Origin: Melioribacteraceae bacterium 4301-Me
Lineage (GTDB): Bacteria > Bacteroidota > Ignavibacteria > Ignavibacteriales > Melioribacteraceae
Reading direction: 5' to 3'
Assembly: GCA_041538185.1 (NCBI GenBank)
Contig: JBGORM010000004.1
Span: forward strand, 248,001 to 312,000
Length of the DNA stretch: 64,000 nt
Within the stretch, counting starts at the first letter, position 1. The number at the start of each line of letters is the position of its first letter. The notes below the pieces were generated by a model that made no database searches, was not told where the DNA came from, and saw only the letters and a list, made by a program, of their open reading frames with translations. Both the position numbers and the translations under genes were made by a program. Positions 18,140 to 27,150 of the stretch are shown here, piece by piece.

Positions 18140-19321
18140 ATGAAAAAGCTAATATTAACAATTTTGCTTTTATTTGTTGCTGCTCCTAATAAATCTGAGA
18201 ATTTATATAGCAATGTGACCTTCGAATATTTTTATTCAACATTGTCTCCTTACGGTGAATGGATACAAATTGATGCTAATTTATATGCCTGGCGTCCATA
18301 TAATATTAGACATAGTTGGCGGCCATACATGATAGGCAGGTGGTGTTGGACTGTTAATGGTTGGTATTGGGATTCATTTGAGCCTTTTGGTTGGGCAGTT
18401 TATCATTATGGCAGATGGTATTATGATGACTTTTATGGCTGGATTTGGATACCAGATTATCAATGGGCACCAGCATGGGTTGAATGGCGATATGACGATG
18501 ATTATATAGGATGGGCTCCATTACCACCTTATGCAACTTTTAGAGTGAACTTGGGAATTCATTTTTCCATTATTTGGCATTCGAGACCTTTTTATTGGAG
18601 TTTTGTACCGTATAGGTATTTTTGCAATGTTAATGTTCATAACTATCTTATAGATTATAAACTTGTCAACAGGATTTTCCCTAGAACGCGTTACAGAACT
18701 AATTATTATGATGATAGGGGCAGAATTGTTAACGGTGGAATAGATAAAGATTTTGTTGAAAGAAAAAGTGGCAGCAGGATTTACACTCGTTCTATACAAA
18801 TTACTAATGATTATGACAACTATAGAAAATTTAGGGGTAATGAAAGAGCGGATAAGATAATTGAATTTACGCCATCTGAAAGAGAAATTTCAAAATACAA
18901 GAATTTTACCGATGTGCACGCAAGACGTTATTCAGAAAGAAGTAGCTTAAGGTTGGACAAAATGCTTGTCCAAAGAAACAATGTTAACGAAAGAAAACTT
19001 AATGGTGAAAAAGGTGATAGAAGTATTGGTAACAATGCTTTTGGTCTATCAAACGAGTCTGAGAAATCAAACAGGTTTGATAATAATAATAAAATTAGAA
19101 GCGAGTTTAACAGACCAAGAGGTTATGAAAATTATAATGAAGAAATTCCAATTTTCCGAAAACCTAATGGCAGAGTTGAGAGGCGGGGCAAAATTTATCC
19201 GGAAAATAGAACAAATTTAAGAAAAGAATCCCATCGACAAATTATTCCAGAATATAGAACCTTTAAGAATAGAGAGACTGTCACAAAATCTGAACGAAGA
19301 GTTGAAACAAGAAGGCGATAA
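18140..19321 (+). CDS. Exported DUF6600-type protein, Tyr/Trp-rich N-terminal half and Arg-rich C-terminal half
   Basis: A signal peptide (KKLILTILLLFVAAPNKS) is followed at about 28-140 by a very aromatic region: LSPYGEWIQI, YAWRPY, GRWCWTVNGWYWDSFEPFGW, YGRWYYDDFYGWIW, YQWAPAWVEWR and YIGWAPLPP. This YGxW-type repeat is the DUF6600 signature. The second half (200-393) is very rich in Arg, Asn and Glu, low in complexity and probably disordered. Homologues are exported proteins of unknown role in Bacteroidota and proteobacteria. The ATG is preceded by a weak GAGG. The last codons form the left arm of a terminator hairpin. Confidence 0.77.
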   Translation: MKKLILTILLLFVAAPNKSENLYSNVTFEYFYSTLSPYGEWIQIDANLYAWRPYNIRHSWRPYMIGRWCWTVNGWYWDSFEPFGWAVYHYGRWYYDDFYGWIWIPDYQWAPAWVEWRYDDDYIGWAPLPPYATFRVNLGIHFSIIWHSRPFYWSFVPYRYFCNVNVHNYLIDYKLVNRIFPRTRYRTNYYDDRGRIVNGGIDKDFVERKSGSRIYTRSIQITNDYDNYRKFRGNERADKIIEFTPSEREISKYKNFTDVHARRYSERSSLRLDKMLVQRNNVNERKLNGEKGDRSIGNNAFGLSNESEKSNRFDNNNKIRSEFNRPRGYENYNEEIPIFRKPNGRVERRGKIYPENRTNLRKESHRQIIPEYRTFKNRETVTKSERRVETRRR

Positions 19322-19336
19322 CTTTTTCGCCTTCTT
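19309..19336 (+). terminator. Rho-independent terminator after the DUF6600 gene
   Basis: A perfect 10-bp stem AAGAAGGCGA / TCGCCTTCTT with an 8-base loop that includes the stop codon, followed by the T-rich TTGAATTTTATTTT. It separates this gene from convergent rpmB; on the reverse strand no T-run follows, so it acts mainly in the forward direction. Confidence 0.66.
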
Positions 19337-19362
19337 TGAATTTTATTTTCTTTGTTAGAAAA

Positions 19363-19602
19363 TCAACGAGCCTTGATTTTACCTTCTTGGACTAATTTAG
19401 CTATTTGGCCGGTTCCATTTTTTGAAATAGTACGGAGAGCACTTGCGGTTAATTTCACGGTAACAAATTTATTTAACTCTTTTACCCAAATTCTTTTCTT
19501 TTGAAGATTGGGCAGGAATCTTCTTTTTGTTTTATTGTGAGCATGAGAAATATTGCTACCACTTATAGGACCAACGCCAGTAATTTGACATTTTCTTGCC
19601 AT
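19363..19602 (-). CDS. rpmB: 50S ribosomal protein L28
   Basis: Ribosomal protein of 79 residues. It starts [20 protein letters not shown] and contains [12 protein letters not shown] and [15 protein letters not shown], all L28 signatures. No zinc-ribbon cysteine pairs are present, so it is the C-minus type that does not need zinc. It is alone on the reverse strand, with GGGATAAAAA before the ATG. Confidence 0.96.
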   Translation of the reverse strand: MARKCQITGVGPISGSNISHAHNKTKRRFLPNLQKKRIWVKELNKFVTVKLTASALRTISKNGTGQIAKLVQEGKIKAR

Positions 19603-19727
19603 TTTTTATCCCTTTTTACCTAAAAAACGAGCACAAATTTAACTAAATTATTGCTATTTAAGCAAAAATTAGTTGCTTTTAATCCAACAAATCTTTTGAT
19701 AAAAGTTACTTTTTATTTTTTTCCCAG

Positions 19728-20216
19728 CTATTTCCTTTGCCCTAATTCTCTGTCCAACATATATAATGCGCTTTTGTTTTCACCAATCAACTTAAATTTT
19801 TCAATAATCTGGTTCACGGTGGAAACTTCCTCTACTTGTTCTTTGACAAACCATTGTAAAAATATATTTGTAGCATGATCTTGTTCGGCTATAGCCTGGT
19901 TGACTAATTTATTTATTCGGTCGGTTATGTATAGTTCATGTTTGTAAGCTTCTTGAAAAGCTTCTAATGGCGACTTCCAACTTTCTTGAGGCTTTTCAAT
20001 TAATTCCAATTTAACTCTTGAATTCACTTCTATTAAATAATTGTAAATCTTCATTGCATGCCCATATTCTTCAGTGGATTGTACCTGCATCCAAGTGGCA
20101 AAGCCAGTAAAATTTATTGACTGAAAATATGCCGACATTGCTAAATACAAGTAAGAAGAATAAAACTCTGCATTAATTTGGTCATTTAATGCTTTTTCCA
20201 TCTTTGCTGAAAGCAT
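19728..20216 (-). CDS. ftn: Ferritin (iron storage, H-type)
   Basis: A 162-residue non-haem ferritin that oxidises Fe(II) and stores Fe(III) in a 24-mer shell. The ferroxidase-centre ligands are visible: Glu17 in NAEFYSSYLYL, Glu50 and His53 in STEEYGHAM, and a second-helix set in LVNQAIAEQDHATNIFLQWF ending in KEQVEEV. The bacterial FtnA pattern fits and the haem-binding Met of bacterioferritin is absent. AGGAGG lies before the ATG at 20216, and a likely promoter lies at 20243-20274. Confidence 0.95.
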   Translation of the reverse strand: MLSAKMEKALNDQINAEFYSSYLYLAMSAYFQSINFTGFATWMQVQSTEEYGHAMKIYNYLIEVNSRVKLELIEKPQESWKSPLEAFQEAYKHELYITDRINKLVNQAIAEQDHATNIFLQWFVKEQVEEVSTVNQIIEKFKLIGENKSALYMLDRELGQRK

Positions 20217-20242
20217 AAATCCTCCTTATTTTTTTGATTTTG

Positions 20243-20274
20243 TAAACATATTTATTTGATTATAATATTACAAA
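20243..20274 (-). promoter_or_regulatory. Putative promoter of the ferritin gene
   Basis: Read on the reverse strand: TTTG, a 20-base gap, then TATGTTTA, one mismatch from TAnnTTTG, about 27 bases before the ATG. Spacing is as expected of Bacteroidota-type sigma sites. No obvious Fur box was recognised. Confidence 0.42.
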
Positions 20275-20319
20275 CAGTAATTTTTAAAGACTACCTTTTA
20301 CTATGTGGGTATATCGATT

Positions 20320-22089
20320 ATGAAACAAACAATAATTCTTTTGATTTTTTTGTTGCTCATTAATTTTACATTAATTGGACAAACTTTAGAAAAAAAGTGG
20401 TTGACAGACTTTGAGAAGTCTAATTATACAGCAACATCAAATTACGATGAAACCATAAATTATCTTAAAAAATTAGAAGCAGCTTCTCCTTATATTAAAC
20501 TAATTACTTTTGGACAATCACCTCAGGGCAGACAACTATATGCAGCAATTGTATCAAGGCAAAAATTGTTTAATCCCTCAGAAATAAAAAAGAAGGGACT
20601 ACCTATTTTATTAATTCAAAATGGCATTCACGCTGGTGAAATTGAAGGTAAGGATGCTTGTCTACTACTCTTAAGAGATATTTTAATTACAAAAACTAAA
20701 GCTAAATATCTTGATAATTGTGTTTTAATAGTAATCCCAATTTTTAATGTTGATGGACATGAAAGAATGAGCAAATATAATAGGATTAATCAAAATGGTC
20801 CTAAAGAAATGGGGTGGCGTGCTACCGCACAGAACTTAAATTTAAATAGAGACTATATGAAAGCGGATTCGCCGGAAATGATTAACTGGCTGAAATTTTT
20901 TACAAAATGGTTACCCGATTTTTTTATTGACACTCATACGACTGATGGTGCGGATTATCAGTATACAATTACTTACAATATATCTGACGGCGAAAATCAA
21001 TATCCGCAAACAATCGAATGGATTAAATCATCACTTATACCGTACTTTGAAAATAAAGTGGAAAAAGAAGGCTACTTAATTTTTCCATATGTTGCTTTTA
21101 AAGGAAGTAAACTTGAAGATGGATTAGTTGACTGGGTACCAACACCAAGGTTTTCTAACGGATATGTTCCTTTACAGAACAGGCCCGCACTTTTAATTGA
21201 AACACACATGCTTAAGTCTTATAAAGACCGTGTATATTCAACAAAATTTTTAATAGAAGCTGTGATAGAAAAAATTAATGATGATAGTCAAAAGCTTGTT
21301 AAAATGAATAAGGATGCGGACAATTGGGTAATAGAAAATTACTTTTATAAAAAAAAGCCATTACCTCTAAGTTTTTCAGTTACAGATAAAAATAAGATTA
21401 TTATCTTTAAGGGTTTTAACTCAATCGAAAAAGAAAGCGGGATTACAGGTAACAAAGTTTTAGTCTATACAAATACACCAGTAGATTTTAACATCCCATT
21501 CTATTATGACTTAAACGTAAAAGATTCTGTGTATGTCCCGAAAGCTTATCTCATCCCAAAAGAGTGGAATGAAATTGTAGATAAGTTGAAACTGCATGGT
21601 GTAATAATTGATACTGTCAGAACCTCCGAACAAGCAGTTGTTGAAAAATATAAATTCTACGATGTGAAATTTTCAAACAGTTCTTTTGAGGGACACCAAA
21701 GACCAATTTATAAATACAATGTAATTATTGATACACTTAGACTTAAAAAGGGGGATTATATTATTAGAACTGACCAAAGAACACTGCAAATTATAGTAAA
21801 TCTATTAGAGCCTTTAAGTCAAGACTCATTTATTGCATGGGGATTTTTTAACACAATTTTTGAAAGAAAGGAATATTTTGAAGTTTATTCGATGAATAAA
21901 ATTGCTGAAGAGATGATTAGTGAAAATCCCAAGTTAAAAGAAGAGTTTTTACGTAAACTTCAGGAAGATGAAAATTTTAGGAATAATAGTTACATGAGAT
22001 TGATGTATTTTTATGAAAAGTCACCTTACAGCGATAAATATTTAAACCAGTATCCTGTTTTGCGCATAATTAAAGAATTACCAAATTAA
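20320..22089 (+). CDS. Secreted M14-family zinc carboxypeptidase
   Basis: Peptidase of about 589 residues with an N-terminal signal (TIILLIFLLLINFTLIGQ). The M14 zinc motif is HAGEIEGKD (His, Glu ligands) and the second histidine is in DTHTTDGADYQYT. The substrate-binding region LNLNRDYMKADSPEM and the catalytic-type glutamate in IETHMLKSYKDRV are also present. The M14 domain takes roughly residues 30-320, with a further 270 residues C-terminal of no clear type. A GTG lies five codons upstream at 20305, but the ATG at 20320 begins the signal peptide cleanly. It is probably periplasmic or outer-membrane attached. Carboxypeptidase activity is inferred from family only. Confidence 0.88.
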   Translation: MKQTIILLIFLLLINFTLIGQTLEKKWLTDFEKSNYTATSNYDETINYLKKLEAASPYIKLITFGQSPQGRQLYAAIVSRQKLFNPSEIKKKGLPILLIQNGIHAGEIEGKDACLLLLRDILITKTKAKYLDNCVLIVIPIFNVDGHERMSKYNRINQNGPKEMGWRATAQNLNLNRDYMKADSPEMINWLKFFTKWLPDFFIDTHTTDGADYQYTITYNISDGENQYPQTIEWIKSSLIPYFENKVEKEGYLIFPYVAFKGSKLEDGLVDWVPTPRFSNGYVPLQNRPALLIETHMLKSYKDRVYSTKFLIEAVIEKINDDSQKLVKMNKDADNWVIENYFYKKKPLPLSFSVTDKNKIIIFKGFNSIEKESGITGNKVLVYTNTPVDFNIPFYYDLNVKDSVYVPKAYLIPKEWNEIVDKLKLHGVIIDTVRTSEQAVVEKYKFYDVKFSNSSFEGHQRPIYKYNVIIDTLRLKKGDYIIRTDQRTLQIIVNLLEPLSQDSFIAWGFFNTIFERKEYFEVYSMNKIAEEMISENPKLKEEFLRKLQEDENFRNNSYMRLMYFYEKSPYSDKYLNQYPVLRIIKELPN

Positions 22090-22101
22090 TCGTGTTGAAA
22101 A

Positions 22102-22797
22102 GTGATTATCATTAAAAAAATTTTATTGATACTATTATTATTTGTTTCTTTTTCAGCAATTACTGTTCTTTTCTATAAATTTGTTAACCCGCCTGTTACT
22201 TCTATTATTCTACTAAAAGAAGAATTCACATTAACAAGCTTTTTATCGATAAAAAATTATAATCAAAAATGGCAGGGCATACAAAACATTTCAGCTTACG
22301 CACCTTTAGCAGTTATTGCATCAGAGGATCAAATTTTCTTTGAACATTTTGGATTTGACTTTCGCCAAATTGAAAAAGCAATAAAAGAGAATGAAAGAAG
22401 ACGGAGAATAAGAGGTGCCAGCACAATCTCACAGCAAGTCGCAAAAAATTTGTTTCTATGTAACGATAAGTCAATTTTTAGAAAAGCATTTGAAGCTTAT
22501 TATACTTTATTAATTGAACTTTTATGGAGCAAGAAAAGAATATTGGAAGTATATTTAAATGTTGCTGAAATGGGTGATAATATTTACGGAGTCGAGGCAG
22601 CATCAGAAATATTTTTTCATAAGTCTTCATTAAAACTAACTTCAGCAGAAGCTGCGTTTCTTGCTGCCGTTTTACCTAATCCTATTAAGAGAAAAGTATC
22701 AAGGCCATCTTCTTATTTATTAAGGAGAAAAGAACAGATTTTAACTCAAATGGAATTGATTGGTGGACTGCCTTTTATAAAAGAAAAATTGCGTTGA
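22102..22797 (+). CDS. mtgA: Monofunctional peptidoglycan glycosyltransferase
   Basis: GT51 enzyme (231 residues) that polymerises lipid II glycan strands without a transpeptidase domain. It has one N-terminal membrane helix (about 3-30), then the catalytic Glu75 in SEDQIFFEHFGFD. The motifs RGASTISQQVAKNLFL, RKAFEAYYTLLIELLWSK and RILEVYLNVAEMGDNIYGVE follow. The start is GTG at 22102, 12 bases after the peptidase stop, suggesting co-transcription. This is the last housekeeping gene before the accessory island. Confidence 0.93.
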   Translation: MIIIKKILLILLLFVSFSAITVLFYKFVNPPVTSIILLKEEFTLTSFLSIKNYNQKWQGIQNISAYAPLAVIASEDQIFFEHFGFDFRQIEKAIKENERRRRIRGASTISQQVAKNLFLCNDKSIFRKAFEAYYTLLIELLWSKKRILEVYLNVAEMGDNIYGVEAASEIFFHKSSLKLTSAEAAFLAAVLPNPIKRKVSRPSSYLLRRKEQILTQMELIGGLPFIKEKLR

Positions 22798-23011
22798 AGT
22801 AGTTATGTTTAATATCAGCCCATGCATTTGGAAATGACACTTCATATTTACCTATGGCTTGTTATTAAAATTCTTACTCACTCATTATTACTTACTATAG
22901 TGAATCTTGATAATATCTTATTCCATTCTTTGCTACCTTACTAATTAAAACAAAAATAAACCAAACCTTTGATTTGTCAAATGAGTTTGAAATTTTATTA
23001 CCCACGAAGTC

Positions 23012-23378
23012 CCATATCACAAAGTCAAAAAAGTTCGAACAATCCCTTTATCTGTTAAAGCATTACAAATATTAACCGAAAGGCAATTAATTGAAATAGC
23101 AGAATTTGTTTTCACAATTAACAACAATTCAATTAATCAAAACACACTTTCACATAAGTTCCATGAATATGCTATCAAAGCAAATATAAATCCAAAGCTA
23201 AACTTTCATTCTTTGAAACATACATTTGCAAGCTGGTTAGTCCAAAAAGGTGTTTCAATTTACGAAGTCCAAAAATTCTTAGGTCATTCAAATGTTTCCG
23301 TCACTTAAATATACGCACAACTTGCAGTCTGATAACTTAAGAGCTGCAATAGAAAAATTGAATGCATTGACAAACTAA
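23012..23378 (+). pseudogene. Remnant of a tyrosine-recombinase (integrase) C-terminal domain
   Basis: The frame reads HKVKKVRTIPLS, then FHSLKHTFASWLVQKGVSIY and FLGHSNVSVT, then a TAA stop, IYAQL, and after a one-base shift QSDNLRAAIEKLNALTN and a stop. This is the conserved C-terminal part of phage/ICE-type integrases, with the second box (HxLKHTFAS, Lys in place of the usual Arg), GHSNVSVT and the active tyrosine in IYAQL. A nonsense codon and a frameshift disable it, and the N-terminal two thirds are gone. The gap from mtgA (22798-23011) holds no other gene. It marks the left border of the accessory island and suggests the island was once mobile and is now fixed. Confidence 0.82.
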
Positions 23379-23608
23379 AGGGTAACATTAGACTTGAATG
23401 AATTAATTAGAAATCCTTACTATGATAGAACTATTGTTTATAAAATTGTGAGCTTTTTTCAAAAACAGCTTCAATGATTTTTTGAAGTAAACTTAGCCTT
23501 ATTATGATAGCTTCTAAATTTCTCATTTTATATCTTTGTTTTAAATAAGTTTATTGAAGCATTAATGAATACTTACTTTCGAAGGGCAATTATTTTCAGG
23601 AGTTCTCC

Positions 23609-26600
23609 ATGCCAAATTACTTCATTACAAATGAAGGAACCAAAGATTTAAGAAGAAGACTGATTCAACTTATAGGCTGTAGTAAAGAATTAAATTTTCT
23701 TATAGGTTTTTTTTACTTCTCTGGAATAAGAGAATTATACGAAGGTTTGAAAGGGAATCAAGATTTTATTCTTAAAGTTTTAGTTGGACTTGATGTAGAT
23801 AAGTTATCCTATGGATTGATTGAATTTTCGAAGGACGAAAAATATTCTAATGAAGAAAGAATTAATAATTTTTTTACTTCGGTTAAAACATCAATTAACA
23901 GTGATTATTTTGATAACAAAGAATTTTATGAACAGGTTAGATATTTCATAGATTTAATAAAGAATGATAGACTAATAATTCGCAAAACATATAAACCAAA
24001 TCACTCTAAACTCTACCTCTTTTATTTGGAAGAATCACAGGTTGGCAGATCAAAATTATTTATTACAGGTAGCAGCAATCTTACAAGGGCAGGATTAAGC
24101 GGACAGAATGAATTCAATGTTGAAATTTCAGATTATGGTTTTGATGAGGCAGAGAAATATTTTAATGAATTATGGGAAGATGCAGTAAAAATAAATGAAG
24201 AACCGGATTTAAAAGAAAAATTAATTCATATAATAGAGGACGAAACATTAATAAAAGAAATAACTCCATTCGAAGCTTATGCGTTAGTGCTTAAATCATA
24301 TCTTGATTCATTTGAAGGGAAAGAAATTGGAACAAGCTTATTAAGAATTCTTGATGAAAAAGGATATAAAAAATATCAATATCAACTTGATGCTGTAAAA
24401 TATGCTCTTTCTGTAATTGAAAAACATAATGGTGTTTTAATTGCTGATGTAGTAGGGCTCGGAAAGACAGTAATAGCTTGCATGATAGCAAAACATTTGA
24501 AATCAAGAGGCTTGGTTATATGTCCACCTGGATTAATTGGCGATGAAAATAAAACTGAAGGCTGGAAAAAATATCTAAATGAATTTCAGCTTTATGATTG
24601 GGAAGTGCGCTCACTTGGAGATTTAGAAAATACATTAGAATTCGTAAGACTTAATGATGATATTCAAGTAATAGTAGTGGACGAAGCTCATCGATTTAGA
24701 AATCAGGATACAAAAGGATATGAACAGTTAAAAAATATTTGCAGAGATAAAAAAGTTATATTGCTTACAGCAACTCCATTTAATAACAAGCCGGAAGATG
24801 TGCTTTCATTACTCAATTTATTCATAATCCCTAAAAAATCATCAATAACACTTAATGATGATTTAATAAGTGTATTTAGAACAATTAACAGATTATTTGA
24901 TGATTTAGCATTTATCAAGAAGAATTATAACTCAAAAGAGAGAAAGAAATTAAACAAAGCCAAAAAACTCTATAAAGCTATTTTTGATGATGATGAGATA
25001 GATTTAACAAAAGTAAAAAGAAAATCACACTCACTTGCAAAACAAATTAGAGATGTTATTGAACCAATCACAATAAGAAGAAATCGATTGGATTTGTTAA
25101 AAAATCCAGTTTATAAAAATGAAGTGAAAGAACTCTCAGTTGTTGATAATCCACAAGAATGGTTCTATGATTTGACTGAAGAACAATCAAAATTTTATGA
25201 TGAAATAATTACAAAATATTTTGCCGACCCTGATGAAGAAGGAGGCAAATTTAAAGGTGCAATTTACAGACCGTTTGAATATGAAAAAGGTTATGGAACA
25301 ACACTTTTTGATGAAGAAAAAGATAAAGAAGAAAACAGAGAATATATTCAACAGCGCAACTTATTTGATATTATGCGCAGATTGATAATTAAGAGATTTG
25401 AAAGTTCATTCGGTGCTTTTGAACAAAGTATAAAGAATTTCAAACATATTACAGAAACTGTTCTAAAGTTCATAGAGAAAACAGGTAATGGAGAACCATT
25501 AAAAGGTGAATATATTCTTGACAGAGATTTACTTGAAAGAATTGTAGAGCTTGATTCTGATGAAATACAGGATAAATTAAAAGAATACGAAGACAATATT
25601 ACAAAGGGAGTCTATCCAAAGAAACATAAGCGGTATAAAATTGAGAACTTCAAATCAAAGAAGAATTTTATTGATGATATAAAGTCAGACATAAAATTAT
25701 TCGATGAAGTTATTAACAAGCTAAATGAATTGAAACTTATTGATAATGACCCTAAAGTTGAACGCTTACTCAATAATGTCGAGGATGAATTAAATAAACT
25801 ACCCCTTAATAATGGGCCCAAGCGAAAGATAGTAATCTTTTCTGAGTATGCGGATACAGTTGAATATGTTTATGATAAAATAAGCAGACTAAAACCAGAT
25901 TTAGCAAAAAGAACACTTGTTGTAACTGGTTCAATCCCTCAATCTAAGATAACAATTATAAACAAAAACTTTGATGCTTCAGCAAAAGAACAGGATAATG
26001 ATTATGATATTTTGTTAAGTACTGATAAACTGAGTGAAGGATTTAATCTAAATAGAGCAGGAATGGTAATAAACTATGATATTCCCTGGAATCCTGTGCG
26101 AGTAATTCAAAGACTTGGAAGAATAAATCGCATAAGCAAAAAAGTTTTTGAAAAGTTATACATTGTTAATTTCTTTCCTACAGAACGAGGTGCAGAATTT
26201 GTTAAATCGAGAGAGATAGCACAAAATAAAATGTTTATGATTCATAATACATTGGGAGAAGATTCAAAAATATTTGATGTCGATGAAGAGCCATTTCCAG
26301 CAAAACTTTACCAGAAGTTAACTCAAAATATAGAGGAAGCTGAAGATGAAAGTCTTTTCACAAAGGTATTTAATCTTTATAATGAAATTAAAGAACAGCA
26401 TCCTGAAGTAATAAAAAGATTAAATAATTTTCCTAAAAGAGTAAAAGTGATTAAGCAGTTTAATGAAGATGAAATGATAGTATGTTTTATGAAGAATAGA
26501 ATGTATATCAAAGTAGGAAATGAGAATGGAATTATGGATTCATCATTGGAGTTGATTATTGATAAAATAAAATGTGACTGCAATGAAAAACCTCTTCCAA

Positions 26601-26986
26601 TTGATGATGATTTCTGGAATTTGTATGAAAGCGTTAAAGAGAATAAAGAAAAAAGTATTTCTCCTAAGTCACAAATCAGCAATGAAAAGAAAGCATTGAA
26701 TAATATTGATAATTTAATCCGCAGGAATGGAAATGAAAGACTATTAATAATAAAGAATTTTTTAAGAACAATAAGAGAAGATTTAATTGATTACGGGACA
26801 TTACCAGATTATACGATTAGAAGACTTGCATCATTAAAGCTAAAAGAAGATGATTTGCAGAGTGCTATTGAAGAAATAGAATCTATAAAAAATGAACTTG
26901 GGGAAGATTATCTTGAAAAAGAAAAGAAGAAATTACAGAAAGCAGATAAAGAAATAATAATTGCCATAATGAACAAAAAACCATAG
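23609..26986 (+). CDS. PLD-nuclease/SNF2-type helicase fusion protein
   Basis: A 1125-residue protein. Residues about 30-190 form a phospholipase-D-like nuclease domain with one HKD motif (His132, Lys134 in PNHSKLYLF, then TGSSNLTRAG). A superfamily-2 SNF2-like helicase follows, with Walker A ADVVGLGKT (Lys286), DEAH box 358-361 (VVDEAHRFRN) and motif III LTATPFNNKP. In the C-terminal RecA lobe are STDKLSEGFNL and VIQRLGRINRI. Such proteins accompany adenine methyltransferases in defence loci and are thought to translocate on DNA and cut it. The methyltransferase at 27151 is the likely partner. There is no signal peptide. The start was chosen with CAGGAG ten bases upstream. The cleavage role is inferred. 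Confidence 0.9.
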   Translation: MPNYFITNEGTKDLRRRLIQLIGCSKELNFLIGFFYFSGIRELYEGLKGNQDFILKVLVGLDVDKLSYGLIEFSKDEKYSNEERINNFFTSVKTSINSDYFDNKEFYEQVRYFIDLIKNDRLIIRKTYKPNHSKLYLFYLEESQVGRSKLFITGSSNLTRAGLSGQNEFNVEISDYGFDEAEKYFNELWEDAVKINEEPDLKEKLIHIIEDETLIKEITPFEAYALVLKSYLDSFEGKEIGTSLLRILDEKGYKKYQYQLDAVKYALSVIEKHNGVLIADVVGLGKTVIACMIAKHLKSRGLVICPPGLIGDENKTEGWKKYLNEFQLYDWEVRSLGDLENTLEFVRLNDDIQVIVVDEAHRFRNQDTKGYEQLKNICRDKKVILLTATPFNNKPEDVLSLLNLFIIPKKSSITLNDDLISVFRTINRLFDDLAFIKKNYNSKERKKLNKAKKLYKAIFDDDEIDLTKVKRKSHSLAKQIRDVIEPITIRRNRLDLLKNPVYKNEVKELSVVDNPQEWFYDLTEEQSKFYDEIITKYFADPDEEGGKFKGAIYRPFEYEKGYGTTLFDEEKDKEENREYIQQRNLFDIMRRLIIKRFESSFGAFEQSIKNFKHITETVLKFIEKTGNGEPLKGEYILDRDLLERIVELDSDEIQDKLKEYEDNITKGVYPKKHKRYKIENFKSKKNFIDDIKSDIKLFDEVINKLNELKLIDNDPKVERLLNNVEDELNKLPLNNGPKRKIVIFSEYADTVEYVYDKISRLKPDLAKRTLVVTGSIPQSKITIINKNFDASAKEQDNDYDILLSTDKLSEGFNLNRAGMVINYDIPWNPVRVIQRLGRINRISKKVFEKLYIVNFFPTERGAEFVKSREIAQNKMFMIHNTLGEDSKIFDVDEEPFPAKLYQKLTQNIEEAEDESLFTKVFNLYNEIKEQHPEVIKRLNNFPKRVKVIKQFNEDEMIVCFMKNRMYIKVGNENGIMDSSLELIIDKIKCDCNEKPLPIDDDFWNLYESVKENKEKSISPKSQISNEKKALNNIDNLIRRNGNERLLIIKNFLRTIREDLIDYGTLPDYTIRRLASLKLKEDDLQSAIEEIESIKNELGEDYLEKEKKKLQKADKEIIIAIMNKKP

Positions 26987-26995
26987 CACCTTTTC

Positions 26996-27059
26996 GTCCT
27001 TAGCGTGCTTAGCGGTTTCAATATAACATAACCGCAGAGAACGCAGAGAAGGCGCAGAG
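26996..27059. repeat. Degenerate inverted repeat with tandem GCAGAGA copies
   Basis: In the 164-base spacer between the helicase and the methyltransferase. The left arm (CCTTAGCGTGCTTAGCGGTT, 26998-27017) is an imperfect complement of the right arm at 27030-27059, which holds three copies of GCAGAGA at about 10-base spacing. A further related stretch, CTTAGTGACTTTGCAACTTGG, begins near 27074. Similar accgcagagaacgcagag-type words are frequent in spacers of many bacteria, so this is probably a dispersed non-coding element. Confidence 0.55.
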
Positions 27060-27150
27060 AAAAAACTTATACAACTTAGTGACTTTGCAACTTGGCGAGA
27101 AATAAATAAAAAAAACTTAGCTTATTAACGAAAAACAAAATGGAAGAATT

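Noticed and set aside
26996..27059. CRISPR array made of the GCAGAGA copies
   Set aside because: Repeat units are 7-10 bases with no spacers, and no cas gene is nearby.
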